64,000 bases of DNA from Gammaproteobacteria bacterium (lineage in GTDB: Bacteria > Pseudomonadota > Gammaproteobacteria > Steroidobacterales > Woeseiaceae). Location: NCBI GenBank assembly GCA_022600955.1, contig JAHZJK010000025.1:35141-99140 (forward strand). The letters run 5' to 3'. The first letter of the stretch is position 1; each line of letters opens with the position of its first letter. Of this stretch, positions 1 through 8,447 are shown one piece after another. Both the position numbers and the translations under genes were made by a program. The notes beneath the pieces were generated by a model. That model worked only from the letters and a program-made list of their open reading frames with translations. It made no database searches and was not told the origin of the DNA.

Positions 1-2153
1 TCTTCGAGGTTGATGAAAACGGTCAGATTGCCTGGTTGCGCAGTTACAATATTTTTCCTCAGTCCGCCACAGTTCTCGAAGACGGGACGATTAAGCTCGC
101 AGCCGAGGCCGTGCATGGCTTCATCGTTGCAACGCTCGATGCGACCGGACAAGTTGTATCGTCGGACCGCTATTCTTTGCTGCGTGCGGAGACTATATGG
201 CCACAAATAACCGACGGTGGTAGTGGTGCCGTTAATGTAACGGTGTCAACAAAGTACCTTGCAGGCGGATTCAGTAATGGCAGTCAGACCCCAATCGGAG
301 AGCGGAACTCAACGGTGGTTCGCATTGATGCAGTTGGCAATCCGCTTTGGGCACGAATTCACGGCGGACTGGAGAACGAATTCAGCGAAGCCGCGACCGG
401 CATGGCGGATGGCGGTCTATTCATGTCCGGGCGCTCGGGATCGTTGGGTGATTTTACTGAAATGTGGTTGTTACGCCTCGGTTCGGATGGACTAGTCGAC
501 CAGTCATGCAATGCGTTTATAGCGGAAATTGCCGGGGACCTCATCTCGAGAACACCGAGTAGCGTCGCAGACGTCAGCAGAGCAATTCCGACAGATACCC
601 CTACTTACACGTTGGAATCCCCCGGTTTCATGACTTTCGGCGTTGAATTGATTGAAGCAAGGCAATGTCTGGGACAATCGACATCCGGTAACCCGGTGCC
701 ACCGACGGGTGGTTTGATCGAGCTTACGGTGAACCAGGCGGGCAGCACCGTCGGGCTGGTGAGCAGCACCCCCGGCGGTTTGTTCTGCGGCGGCAATACG
801 ACACAGGTCTGTAGCAGTGAGTTCGCGCCGGACTCTCTTGTCACTCTGACCGTAGACGATGCCAGCGCGTCGAGGTTTCGAGGTTGGGGAGCAGGGTGCG
901 TCGACACACGGTCCAATCCGCAACGCTGCATCGTCGAGATGGACGTTGCGAAGACCATCGACGTTTTCTTTGAACCGTTCGATGGGACGACGAGTTTACT
1001 AACCACTAATTTAATTGGTCTTGGCCGTGTTTACACGGCTGATGCACCCGGGATTGATTGCGCAAGCGATAATAGTGCCAACGACTGCAGTCAGGTTTAT
1101 CAACAAGGCGCACGCGTCCGACTCGCCATCGACAGCAGCTACGGTGGAGACTTTCAAGGCTGGCAGGGTGATTGCGCTGAATGGGCCCGTGCACAAACCA
1201 TTCGAGTATCAGTCGATACAGATAAAATCTGTACAGCGCAATTCTCAGGTACGGCGCCGCAGCAACGCAATTTGCAGGTGTCTGTATCGCTGGATGGGGT
1301 GCCTACAATCGCATCGCAGCAGGTCGGAAATGTCCAGAGTTCGCCGAGCGGCATCGCGTGTGCAAACGCGGGTGGTGCGAACTGCTCGGCGGACTTTCTG
1401 GACGGTACCAACGTGACCTTGTTGGCACGACCCGAAACCAATTTTGTCTTCGTTCGATGGACGAGTACGGATCCACTTTCACCGTGCGCCACGACAGCGG
1501 ACTTTACCGTTTCGATGCTCATGGACCAGGTAAGAAATTGCACCGCGGAATTCACACGCATAACAACTCAAACGATCCCTCTGAGCGCAAGTGTGATTTT
1601 CGACGGTATGGCGCCGCAGCCCAATGGGCCATTTGGTGGCCGGGTGATCAGCAATCCGCCCGGAATTGATTGCGGCCCAGCGGGCTCCGATTGCGTCGAG
1701 CGCTTTGCAGTCGGGGAGTTCGTGGAACTCACCGCGACGCCGGAGCCTGGATTTCGGTTTCTCAACTGGAACAATGGTAGCGGCACGGCCGATTGCGCGC
1801 CGGGCATTGGCGCCGTTGCGTCAGTACGAGTGACGGGCATTTTCGAGTGCCAGGCACTGTTCCAAACGATACCACCGTCGAGAGATGTCACCGTGCAATT
1901 TGACGCTCCAGCAACTGGCGCACGCGTCGTCGACGTGAATACTGGAACATTGGATTGCACTACGGCGTGCACCGTCTCATTCTCGATTGCCGATTCGCCA
2001 GTTCAGCTGCGCCCGATCAACGGGACAGCTACGTGGACGAACTGGTTCAATTGCGACAGTGTGATCGACGACCCGGCGAATCCAACCGGCCCGAGGCTTT
2101 GCTCAATTGATATCACTGCTGGCGCACGGACTGTAACGGCGGAATTTCTATAA
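1..2153 (+). CDS. Large surface/secreted protein with InlB-type repeats (5' end missing)
   Basis: The reading frame is open from the first bases of the window (frame 3), so the true start lies upstream and only the last ~717 residues are seen. The first ~210 visible residues look like a beta-propeller-type N-terminal region (GNPLWARIHGG, SDGLVDQSC). They are followed by about five divergent copies of a ~80-100 residue module. Each copy has a pattern of SxPxGI-x-C, a second Cys, F-x-x-G-x-x-V-x-L and a FxGWxxxC ending, which fits divergent InlB B-repeat or bacterial Ig-like modules. Paired cysteines in each module suggest disulfides in an extracytoplasmic protein. The C-terminus ends at a module (TVTAEFL) with no sorting signal. 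A small secreted protein gene follows after 17 bp. The exact role is unknown; adhesion or cell-surface display is an inference from the architecture. Confidence 0.75.
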   Translation, partial: FEVDENGQIAWLRSYNIFPQSATVLEDGTIKLAAEAVHGFIVATLDATGQVVSSDRYSLLRAETIWPQITDGGSGAVNVTVSTKYLAGGFSNGSQTPIGERNSTVVRIDAVGNPLWARIHGGLENEFSEAATGMADGGLFMSGRSGSLGDFTEMWLLRLGSDGLVDQSCNAFIAEIAGDLISRTPSSVADVSRAIPTDTPTYTLESPGFMTFGVELIEARQCLGQSTSGNPVPPTGGLIELTVNQAGSTVGLVSSTPGGLFCGGNTTQVCSSEFAPDSLVTLTVDDASASRFRGWGAGCVDTRSNPQRCIVEMDVAKTIDVFFEPFDGTTSLLTTNLIGLGRVYTADAPGIDCASDNSANDCSQVYQQGARVRLAIDSSYGGDFQGWQGDCAEWARAQTIRVSVDTDKICTAQFSGTAPQQRNLQVSVSLDGVPTIASQQVGNVQSSPSGIACANAGGANCSADFLDGTNVTLLARPETNFVFVRWTSTDPLSPCATTADFTVSMLMDQVRNCTAEFTRITTQTIPLSASVIFDGMAPQPNGPFGGRVISNPPGIDCGPAGSDCVERFAVGEFVELTATPEPGFRFLNWNNGSGTADCAPGIGAVASVRVTGIFECQALFQTIPPSRDVTVQFDAPATGARVVDVNTGTLDCTTACTVSFSIADSPVQLRPINGTATWTNWFNCDSVIDDPANPTGPRLCSIDITAGARTVTAEFL

Positions 2154-2170
2154 CACACGGAGTCGTAACT

Positions 2171-2587
2171 ATGTCACTACATAAGGGCCTGATAGCACTT
2201 ATTGGTCTATTTGCTGTGGCGACGTGTCTATCGGCCCAATCGCTTGCAGATCAATGGCGCCAAGGGTTGAGTGGCGCGAAACTTACGGCATACGCGGGTT
2301 CTGTGCACAGCTCGAATAGCAGTCTGACCGTTCTCAATATCTGTGCCAACGGCCGTTACAACTACTACCGGGAAGCCAGTTGGTCGGCTGAAGGTAGCGC
2401 AGGCGGCGGCTCAACAAATCGAATTACCGGGCGCTGGGATGTTCGCCAAGACGGTGCAAAAATCATGATCACCTACGTGACGGACAAAGGTGAGCAAGGC
2501 GCTTTCCCAGTATTCTTGCAGAACAACGGCAGGGTCAATATCGGCGGTGTTGCCTACGCAGTCCAGCAGGGTGCAGCAGATTGTTGA
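2171..2587 (+). CDS. Small secreted protein, function unknown
   Basis: The product has 138 residues with a clear Sec signal peptide (MSLHKGLIALIGLFAVATCLSA, cleavage probably near residue 23-26). The mature part is short, polar and beta-rich, with the pattern GRYNYYRE...W...GGSTNRITGRWDV...I.Y.T, which is common in small lipocalin-like 'stress or heat-shock META-like' secreted proteins. I do not recognise a named family. Two Cys residues (NICANG and the final C) could form a disulfide. It starts 17 bp after the repeat protein on the same strand and is probably co-transcribed with it. The start is the only one that gives an intact signal peptide. Confidence 0.7.
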   Translation: MSLHKGLIALIGLFAVATCLSAQSLADQWRQGLSGAKLTAYAGSVHSSNSSLTVLNICANGRYNYYREASWSAEGSAGGGSTNRITGRWDVRQDGAKIMITYVTDKGEQGAFPVFLQNNGRVNIGGVAYAVQQGAADC

Positions 2588-2977
2588 ACCTGCGCTGGCA
2601 AGATTCTGAATTTGGTGTTTTCCAGAGTTTCCTTGTTGGGACAGCTTTGTCGTTGAAGGCCCTTTGAGAGTTAAACTGGCTACCGTAGGTGCGGCGCTAT
2701 CGCTAGTTAAGGCGCAGTTCAGTCGAAACATTCTCGCCCAACTAATCGGTATTGATTAAGATTTCTGGCGAGAAGCGGCATTATCGTTCGTATTCTCGGA
2801 AGAGCAGGGGAGTTGTAGCGACCCGACAATTCCGCAGAAGTTAGGATCGTTGATTGCCCCGCCCAAGAATGTGTCAAAAGTTGGGAATCGGCCAGTGACA
2901 ACACGTATCGAGGTGACATCCGCGTCCCTTCGGCGCATAGTTGAATGTCGGATGCCAAAATACAGAGACCGTAGGAA
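2588..2977. other. Intergenic stretch without a convincing gene
   Basis: About 390 bases lie between the small secreted protein and the zinc-ribbon gene. Short open frames exist on both strands, among them a 31-codon TTG frame near 2666-2761 and a minus-strand frame ending near 2756. None has a ribosome site and a recognisable domain together. No hairpin with a T-tract was found. Confidence 0.4.
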
Positions 2978-3364
2978 ATGAGCGTTGTTACTTGCCTTAA
3001 GTGCCACCACAAGACGGATGTCCGTGGATTACTACAAGCCTGCCCCAGATGTGGATCCACCAGCGGAATTCTCAACGCAATAAGCGTTGCGGGTCTGGAG
3101 ATCTTTCCGAGCGTGCAGATTAAGGTAGAAAACCCGAGCTATCAGGGAAGGCACAAATTCATCCGCGAGACGAAATCAAGCGTCGAGTTTTCAGATGATG
3201 GTCAACTAGTACGTGTAGATCAGTCAATTGATCGAGAGAACGACAGATACACGAAAACGGTCACGGCCGTCGATACTGACGAAGTGATTCGGAAAGCCGA
3301 TCACCCTTTATCTCGGCACACTGGCCACGGCTCCGACAAGCCTGGTCGAAAGCAGAAGAGCTAG
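2978..3364 (+). CDS. Small zinc-ribbon protein
   Basis: The product has 128 residues. Two CxxC pairs at its N-terminus (TCLKC at ~6-9 and ACPRC at ~22-25) form a rubredoxin/zinc-ribbon knuckle. The remaining ~100 residues are charged and low in hydrophobics (SYQGRHKFIRET, VRVDQSIDREND) and end in a basic tail. Zinc binding is inferred from the Cys spacing; the partner, whether nucleic acid or protein, is unknown. The gene stands alone between two gene-poor stretches. Confidence 0.6.
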   Translation: MSVVTCLKCHHKTDVRGLLQACPRCGSTSGILNAISVAGLEIFPSVQIKVENPSYQGRHKFIRETKSSVEFSDDGQLVRVDQSIDRENDRYTKTVTAVDTDEVIRKADHPLSRHTGHGSDKPGRKQKS

Positions 3365-3926
3365 AGAGCGGCGTCTCCGACTACCGAAGGTAAATCTGAC
3401 ACCAATACTCCGGTTCTTCGTCCGCATGACCGCATCCCAAGAATTCGGCAAAAGTTAAGACGGTGCCGCTTTGATGGGCTCGGTTGGTGGTATCACGTGC
3501 TTGTCTCTATCTACATACAAGCCTTTTGAAGGGTGCTGGTCGCAACTGGGAAACGAGGACACGGGGACACAGGTACACTGCGACACCGGGACACGTGGAA
3601 ACGGCAAAAAGCGATGACCGGCCTTAAATGGTCTATAATTTTCAATAGGTTAAGATCATTCTCATCATCTAAATCGCGATTATTCGCGTTAATAGATCGC
3701 CATGTCGCAAAAAGTCGCCTCAAAACCCTAAATTTTCGGTGGTTCAGAGTAGTATGTGTCTTCGATTCTCAGCATTGTTAGTCGTTGATGATATTGCGCC
3801 CAAAAATCACAATGGCTATATCGTAAGAAGCACCGCCCCTCGTATAGGCGAGCTCTAGGGAAGGATTCGCCGGCCATTGCGCGTGGCCGGCGAACCCGTC
3901 CTTTGAACACTAAATGGAGATTCCCT
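3365..3926. other. Gene-poor stretch with GACAC-rich imperfect repeats and a strong hairpin
   Basis: No convincing gene is present. Bases 3548-3598 hold a run of imperfect GGACAC/GACACC units. A perfect 10-bp inverted repeat (TTCGCCGGCC, 9-base loop, GGCCGGCGAA) at 3866-3894 sits 32 bp before the start of the next gene. It lacks a T-tract, so a leader or attenuator structure is as likely as a terminator. Confidence 0.45.
3866..3894. repeat. Perfect 10-bp inverted repeat upstream of the 3927 gene
   Basis: The arms TTCGCCGGCC and GGCCGGCGAA are separated by 9 bases. The hairpin is GC-rich and stable on paper, lies ~20 bp before the ribosome site of the downstream gene and has no T-tract. It may be a leader hairpin or an operator. 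Confidence 0.5.
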
Positions 3927-4280
3927 GTGCCAAAAACTGCAGCCCAAGAACGGCGAGAGCAAATTAGGGAAGAGTATTGGTCCGGAGAAATAGCATGGAC
4001 GGGAGAAAAGCCTGAAAAGGGTTGGTTTAGAGCCCCTCGTACTCTTCCGTTGCTGTTGTTGCTGCTCAAGTCCAAAAAATTCGTCGGTAACAGCGATGCT
4101 GGTGGGGTGTATCTTGAATTGTTTTCCCGGCATCGTGACACGGGCATTGTCGATATGGTTAGTTCTGGTGAACATTCTTACGCTGCGGGCTATGTAGGTA
4201 CTCGAGGTGTAAGAACGTGGCAGGAACGAATGAAACTCCTCGAGAATCTTGGATTTATCAAGTCCAAACTTGGCTCCTAG
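3927..4280 (+). CDS. Hypothetical protein of integrase-associated type
   Basis: I place the start at the GTG at 3927 because GGAGA lies 6 bases before it; an earlier in-frame TTG at 3903 has no ribosome site. The product has 117 residues. Its features are RAPRTLPLLLLLL, VYLELFSRHRDTGIVDM, AYAAGYVGTRGVRTWQERM and a C-terminal LLENLGFIKSK. The last part looks like the recognition part of a winged helix ('gene X, longer' style replication or plasmid proteins). I suspect that relatives are longer and that this one ends early, but this cannot be tested here. It sits convergent to the tyrosine recombinase at 4391-5662, a pairing expected of a small mobile element. Confidence 0.5.
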   Translation: MPKTAAQERREQIREEYWSGEIAWTGEKPEKGWFRAPRTLPLLLLLLKSKKFVGNSDAGGVYLELFSRHRDTGIVDMVSSGEHSYAAGYVGTRGVRTWQERMKLLENLGFIKSKLGS

Positions 4281-4390
4281 GCAATATAGGGGTTAGAATT
4301 CGGGTGCTTTCAAGCTAACTTATTGAACCAACGTTAATTATTACATCCAATTTAGTTGCTAATGATTGCGAGGTTGTCTCAACACCCACC

Positions 4391-5662
4391 TTAATTCTCT
4401 TCGAAAAATCTTGCTGGTTTATCACGACCAGAGGCGTGACGTTCTCGCTCATCACTTTCAATGTAGCGGCTAGTCGTAACCATCGAACCGTGACCGGCGT
4501 CGTCCCGAACGTGCTGCTGAGGTCGGGACCGGACGTCCTCAGAAATACCTGTGTGTCGCAACCAGTGAACCGTAGATTCCTTCAAATCGAGGGCATCATC
4601 CTCGAGCCCGTCAGATCGCATGCGTTCATATGCCTGATCAAAGCAGCTTTGAACTATGTGACGTATCTGTCGGGTACTTTTTAGTGGCCCATTGCCACGA
4701 GTCTTGGAGACCAGAGGCTCCGATTCGTTTGGAGTCGGAAGTGAACTTAGACCACGAAACTCACGGTAGCGCTTCAATGACTTCAACATGGCATTCGAAA
4801 CTGTGACAGTTCGTAACTTGTTACCTTTGCCTACGACGTGCAGCCACCAACTACCATCACGATCGCGCTTGAAATCTCCCATGACTGGCTCTGAGCGTTC
4901 GTTCGAAACTAATTCGGAGACACGAAGGTACATTGTAAATAGGGTGGTCATAACGAATAGAGTTCGCTCATGCTCGTTTGGCTCAGCATTCGCCATCATT
5001 TCGGCAGTTTCGAGCACGTAGTCCCATTGCAGTTCACTTAAGCGGCGAACGGGGGCCTGATTCTGATCGCGCCGGAGAAATTTGCTCTTTTGTCGTATCA
5101 ATGCGACGGGGTTAACCGCAACATAGGATTCCTGCACGAGATAGTCGAAAAACGAAGACAATACTGCGAATGTCGCTTTGGTCGACGCTGCTGAAGGACG
5201 ATATTTGGATATGTCCGGATCTACACCGCGGCGTCGTTCAGCCTTAGACACAGATTGAACAAAAGGTCTCCAGGCAGCGTTAGGTTGCCGCTGGCTTTCA
5301 TGCTTAACAAAGCGTGCGACATTCTTAGTACCAATCCACGCGATCGGCGGTTTTTGCAAAAACTCGACAAATTCGACGATATCGTCACGATTCAGCGATT
5401 GAACCGGTTTCTCTAGAACATGCCAGGTCCACTGCAGCAATCGTTCAATTTCGCGACGGTATGCGTTGAACGTCGCTTTAGAACCGTCGTAGCTCTTAAG
5501 GAAGCGAATGGACACAAGATAGTCGTCAATGGAACCCTTGAGCGGATCGCCGGAGAAGAACATAGGCACGTTTTTCTCCAATGTTTGGCTGCGACGTTGG
5601 TCGCTAATTACTTCGAGATTGTCGAATATCGGATTAGGGGGAGGTAGCGTCTTGGCTTTCAT
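4391..5662 (-). CDS. Tyrosine recombinase / site-specific integrase
   Basis: The product has 423 residues. An N-terminal SAM-like core-binding domain (~50-190: FLKSYDGSKATFNAYRREIERLLQW) is followed by a catalytic domain (~205-410). The catalytic set is visible: Arg in TMYLRVSEL, Lys in VVGKGNKLRTV, HxxR in VHWLRHTG, a second His in DDAGHGSM and the nucleophile Tyr in TTSRYIES. It should cut and rejoin DNA through a 3'-phosphotyrosine link. It is not an integron integrase, because no IntI-type insertion was seen near the patch II region. A perfect palindrome lies 34-67 bp upstream of its start (5696-5729). The substrate is unknown. Confidence 0.85.
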   Translation of the reverse strand: MKAKTLPPPNPIFDNLEVISDQRRSQTLEKNVPMFFSGDPLKGSIDDYLVSIRFLKSYDGSKATFNAYRREIERLLQWTWHVLEKPVQSLNRDDIVEFVEFLQKPPIAWIGTKNVARFVKHESQRQPNAAWRPFVQSVSKAERRRGVDPDISKYRPSAASTKATFAVLSSFFDYLVQESYVAVNPVALIRQKSKFLRRDQNQAPVRRLSELQWDYVLETAEMMANAEPNEHERTLFVMTTLFTMYLRVSELVSNERSEPVMGDFKRDRDGSWWLHVVGKGNKLRTVTVSNAMLKSLKRYREFRGLSSLPTPNESEPLVSKTRGNGPLKSTRQIRHIVQSCFDQAYERMRSDGLEDDALDLKESTVHWLRHTGISEDVRSRPQQHVRDDAGHGSMVTTSRYIESDERERHASGRDKPARFFEEN

Positions 5663-5695
5663 GACAGCAGATGGTACAGATATAGGGCCCTAAAC

Positions 5696-5729
5696 ACTAT
5701 TTCCGATAATCAAAATTATCGGAAATAGT
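5696..5729. repeat. Perfect 15-bp inverted repeat between recombinase start and ferritin-like gene end
   Basis: The arms ACTATTTCCGATAAT and ATTATCGGAAATAGT are separated by CAAA. The left arm contains the stop codon of the minus-strand ferritin-like gene and the rest codes for its last ten residues. There is no T-tract on either side, so it is a poor intrinsic terminator. Its position just upstream of the recombinase gene makes an operator or a recombinase core site possible. Confidence 0.7.
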
Positions 5730-6485
5730 AAAACAATGCCGGTAGTTAGACGCGAATTTTGGCAGCGCGGTTGTCTTCTCAGAGACGACCAGCACCTCGA
5801 CAAGTGAGCTGTACTCGATCCATCGAGTCAGTGCTGCCTTAAAGCCTATGTGGAGGTCGCGGATAGCCTTTTGGTGGTCAATTGCGACGACTATCGCGGC
5901 AAAGAACACCGTAACTCGCCAGACAGCGACGACTACTCTCCTCTGCCAACCGCGCTTCATCTGGCTGCGCAACAAGTCGCAAAGAAAGTTCAGATGTGCA
6001 TGTTCGTCTTCAATAATCTCGCGCAAGTGCGATCGCAACCGACAATGGGGCAGATGCGCGGCAACGAGCTGGTAGTAGCCAACACCAATGACATCCGCAG
6101 CGAGCAACATGATGACATTGAACCGCAGCCCAAATAACCGGCGAGCGAATACGAACAGCTTCGCTGTCCAGTTGCTAGTTGTCAGTTGTCCGCCGAGCAG
6201 GCGCACACACATTGCCAGGATATTCGAGTGTCGGTGTTCTTCCTTAACGAACAAAGCCATCGCCGCGGCGAAGTGTTCGTCGACATCGGTCAAATTGCTG
6301 TGCGACACCTGTTGGACAATGGTGCCACCGCATGACTCGCCGAGTTGAAATATCGCCAATGAACGTGCGAGTGACGTCGGTAGACCTGAGTAGTCAAGAT
6401 CTTGTTCAAGCGCTGGTAGCGCCTGTTGGCTTCTCGCTTGAAAAAACGTCGACCAGTTCGCCCAGTGGCTTGTGATTCGTCCCAT
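5697..6485 (-). CDS. Ferritin-like diiron-type protein, paralogue 1
   Basis: The product has 262 residues. A strong ribosome site (GGGGAAGGAA directly before ATG) fixes the start. Four-helix-bundle diiron ligands are spaced as expected: Glu50 (LGES), Glu83-x-x-His86 (KEEHRH), Asp131 where a Glu is usual (LLAADVIG), and Glu161-x-x-His164 (EDEHAH). The C-terminal quarter has a hydrophobic segment (VFFAAIVVAI) that may be a membrane anchor. It is clearly homologous to the protein at 42695-43453, which has the canonical Glu at position 131. The reaction is unknown: oxygenase, oxidase or membrane ferritin-like. Its 3' end forms half of a perfect palindrome. Confidence 0.6.
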   Translation of the reverse strand: MGRITSHWANWSTFFQARSQQALPALEQDLDYSGLPTSLARSLAIFQLGESCGGTIVQQVSHSNLTDVDEHFAAAMALFVKEEHRHSNILAMCVRLLGGQLTTSNWTAKLFVFARRLFGLRFNVIMLLAADVIGVGYYQLVAAHLPHCRLRSHLREIIEDEHAHLNFLCDLLRSQMKRGWQRRVVVAVWRVTVFFAAIVVAIDHQKAIRDLHIGFKAALTRWIEYSSLVEVLVVSEKTTALPKFASNYRHCFTISDNFDYRK

Positions 6486-6511
6486 TTCCTTCCCCGTGGA
6501 ATCTCAGCCGC

Positions 6512-6528
6512 CCGTCCTTATCGGACGG
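6512..6528 (-). terminator. Short hairpin between lipoprotein gene and ferritin-like gene
   Basis: CCGTCC-ttatc-GGACGG lies 14 bp after the lipoprotein stop codon and 27 bp before the next start. It lacks a long T-tract; weak termination or mRNA processing is possible. Confidence 0.35.
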
Positions 6529-6541
6529 CTCAAGTTCCAAT

Positions 6542-6916
6542 CTAGAACGTCCCGATTATGGCGCCGACGATTGCCGATACGGCGATCGCGGTATACGCGA
6601 CCGCGCCAACACCGCCCACTAAAGCGGCCGTCTTGCCGGCACTGAAGCGGCGCGTCCGGACGCCCTCAATCGTGTCCAAATCTATCGCTGTTCCGTCCAC
6701 GCTGAGCGTCTTGTCCGAAATCGCGGTTACCTTGCCCTTGTGAATCTCGCCGTCAAAGGTCACCGCCTGAACTTTGTCGCCCACTCGGATTGCCTGGCTG
6801 CTCCGTATGGCCTCAGCAGTGGACTGTGACGGATCAGCCTCGAGTGGTTTCATAGAGCTGCATCCCGCCAGAAGCACAAAAATGCAGGTAATAATCGTTA
6901 GTCGCGAAGTATTCAT
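6542..6916 (-). CDS. Small outer-membrane-type lipoprotein
   Basis: The start is the ATG at 6916, because GGAG lies 6 bases before it. The product has 124 residues. The signal peptide ends in the lipobox LLAG|C (about residue 18), giving a lipidated Cys followed by SSM, with no Asp at +2, so outer-membrane sorting is likely. A soluble SH3-like domain follows (VGDKVQAVTFDGEIHKGKV, ISDKTLSVDGTAIDLDTIEG). The protein ends in a Gly/Ala-rich hydrophobic segment (TAALVGGVGAVAYTAIAVSA) that could insert in a membrane. Two relatives exist in the window: a truncated copy at 26700-26999 and a fossil start at 23183. A conserved promoter-like element lies 65-147 bp upstream. Confidence 0.75.
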   Translation of the reverse strand: MNTSRLTIITCIFVLLAGCSSMKPLEADPSQSTAEAIRSSQAIRVGDKVQAVTFDGEIHKGKVTAISDKTLSVDGTAIDLDTIEGVRTRRFSAGKTAALVGGVGAVAYTAIAVSAIVGAIIGTF

Positions 6917-6980
6917 TAGGAACTCCAATTTGTGAGTTGACTGGTTGCTGGCACCCAGTACGTCAGGGGCCCGGAAAGTA

Positions 6981-7063
6981 AATTCTAGGGGTGGGCACTA
7001 AAGGCAATTGCGGGCATCTGATTAGACTCACGTAAGGTTTGAATGAAGAAAAGATAAACACTC
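6981..7063 (-). promoter_or_regulatory. Conserved promoter element, copy A (drives lipoprotein gene)
   Basis: Read on the minus strand, this copy has the invariant 20-mer GAGTGTTTATCTTTTCTTCA. That 20-mer contains TTTATC, five bases, then TTCATT; fifteen bases later comes TCTAAT (a likely -10), and then a conserved stretch ending in CTAGAAT. The same layout occurs at 11765-11850, 12545-12630 and 23081-23166. Half-sites 11 bp apart are the classic site for an OmpR-family response regulator, and the -35 region is replaced by them. Confidence 0.65.
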
Positions 7064-7103
7064 CTATATAAGGGTGTCCTTTTCCGCATTACGCCAGCAC
7101 GCA

Positions 7104-8447
7104 CTATTCCCTCATGGCGTGTGCGAGCTGGTCGGTGAGGGGTTGCAGGAAATAGCTTGCGGCCGTACGCAGGCCGGTGGCGATGAAGACTTCTGCCGGC
7201 AAGCCGGGACGGAGCTGCCGGTTCCCGAGCTTGGCCATCTGGTCGCCCGCGATACCAACGCGGACCTCGAAGAAGGGTTGGTTCGTCGTCGGATCCGCAC
7301 TCAGATCGGCACCGACACGCAGAACTTCACCAATCAGCTCAGGCGTCGTGCGGCCTTCGAAGGCGGTAAAGCGCACCGTTGCCTCCTGGCCGACTTGGAT
7401 CTGATCGATGTCTTGCGGACGGATTTGGGCTCGTAGGACCAAGGCATCATCCTCCGGAACGATCATCATCAGCGCCAGGCCGGGCGCGACCACGCCGCCG
7501 ACAGTGTGAACGACCGATGCATGCACAGTGCCTGCACGGGGCGCGAGAACGGACAGACGTCCCTGGCGCGCCGCGGCGCTTGTATACTGCTCGCGCAACG
7601 TTGACAGGCGGTCACGGACCTCGCGGTGCTGAGCCAAAACCGCGGAGCGGCGTTCCTCATCAATTTGGGTGATCTGCAGCCGCGTCTCGACGATCGAACC
7701 TTGCAGCCGTGCGATTTCGGCACGCAGCTGACCCTGCGCGCCTTTCAGTTCGGCGATCTCGCGGTCTAGGGCACTCATCCGGATTCGCGTCACGAGGCCC
7801 TTGGCCCATAAAGGCGCGAAGTCCTCGCGCTCGCCAGTCGCTACGGCCAGCTGATCCCCCTTGGCCTTGAGCTGGAACTTCGTCCCGGCGATCTGCTCAC
7901 CAACCTGCTCAATGCGCGCTTCCAGCTGGGCTTTTTGCCAGGCCATCGCCTCGCGCCGCGACACAAACAGCCGGCGTTGGCCATCAAGTACGTTCTGGAC
8001 GGCTGGCAGATCGGCCTCGGCGGAAAGATCGTCCGGAAGATCCACGGCATCGCGCTCGTCGCGCTCGGCCTCCAGCCGTGCCTTCTCGATGCTCAACTCG
8101 CGGATCTGGCCGGCGAGCGTGTTGATCGTCGCCACCGTCTCAGTATCTTGCAGTCGAAGAAGCACGTCGCCTGTCTCTACCCGCATACCGTCGCGCACAT
8201 TCAGCTCGGCGACGATACCGCCTTCCAGGTGTTGCACTGTCTTAGCATTCGTGTCGACCACAATAGTTGCCGGCGCGATCACGGCCCCGCCGATCTCGGC
8301 TATCGACGCCCAGACAATTGCCCCGCCGCCCAGAAGGCAGAGAACGGTGGCACCGAACAGGAGATAGCGGCGCAGGCTTCGGTCAATCGCACCGATCTCG
8401 GGAAGGGCAACACTATCGGGTGTTTGAGAAGAAGTGAGAAGTTTCAT
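7104..8447 (-). CDS. Type I secretion membrane fusion protein (HlyD/PrtE family)
   Basis: The start is the ATG at 8447, which overlaps the TAA stop of the exporter gene by one base (TAATG), with AGGA 8 bases before it; longer frames upstream lie inside the exporter gene. The product has 447 residues. It has one N-terminal membrane helix (~28-48), a biotinyl-lipoyl-like half motif (VQHLEGGIVAEL, DVLLRLQD), a long alpha-helical coiled coil (~100-260) and the family's C-terminal beta-barrel (SVLAPRAGTVHASVVHTVGGVV). It links the inner-membrane ABC exporter to an outer-membrane TolC-type channel. No channel gene is present in the window. Confidence 0.9.
   Translation of the reverse strand: MKLLTSSQTPDSVALPEIGAIDRSLRRYLLFGATVLCLLGGGAIVWASIAEIGGAVIAPATIVVDTNAKTVQHLEGGIVAELNVRDGMRVETGDVLLRLQDTETVATINTLAGQIRELSIEKARLEAERDERDAVDLPDDLSAEADLPAVQNVLDGQRRLFVSRREAMAWQKAQLEARIEQVGEQIAGTKFQLKAKGDQLAVATGEREDFAPLWAKGLVTRIRMSALDREIAELKGAQGQLRAEIARLQGSIVETRLQITQIDEERRSAVLAQHREVRDRLSTLREQYTSAAARQGRLSVLAPRAGTVHASVVHTVGGVVAPGLALMMIVPEDDALVLRAQIRPQDIDQIQVGQEATVRFTAFEGRTTPELIGEVLRVGADLSADPTTNQPFFEVRVGIAGDQMAKLGNRQLRPGLPAEVFIATGLRTAASYFLQPLTDQLAHAMRE

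Noticed and set aside
2756..3010. Minus-strand open frame opposite the zinc-ribbon gene (84 codons)
   Set aside because: No ribosome site and no family; it overlaps the start of the better-supported zinc-ribbon gene. Part of it reads as protein-like, so a remnant cannot be excluded.
3533..3781. 82-codon frame over the GACAC repeats
   Set aside because: The protein is only a translated low-complexity tract with no ribosome site.
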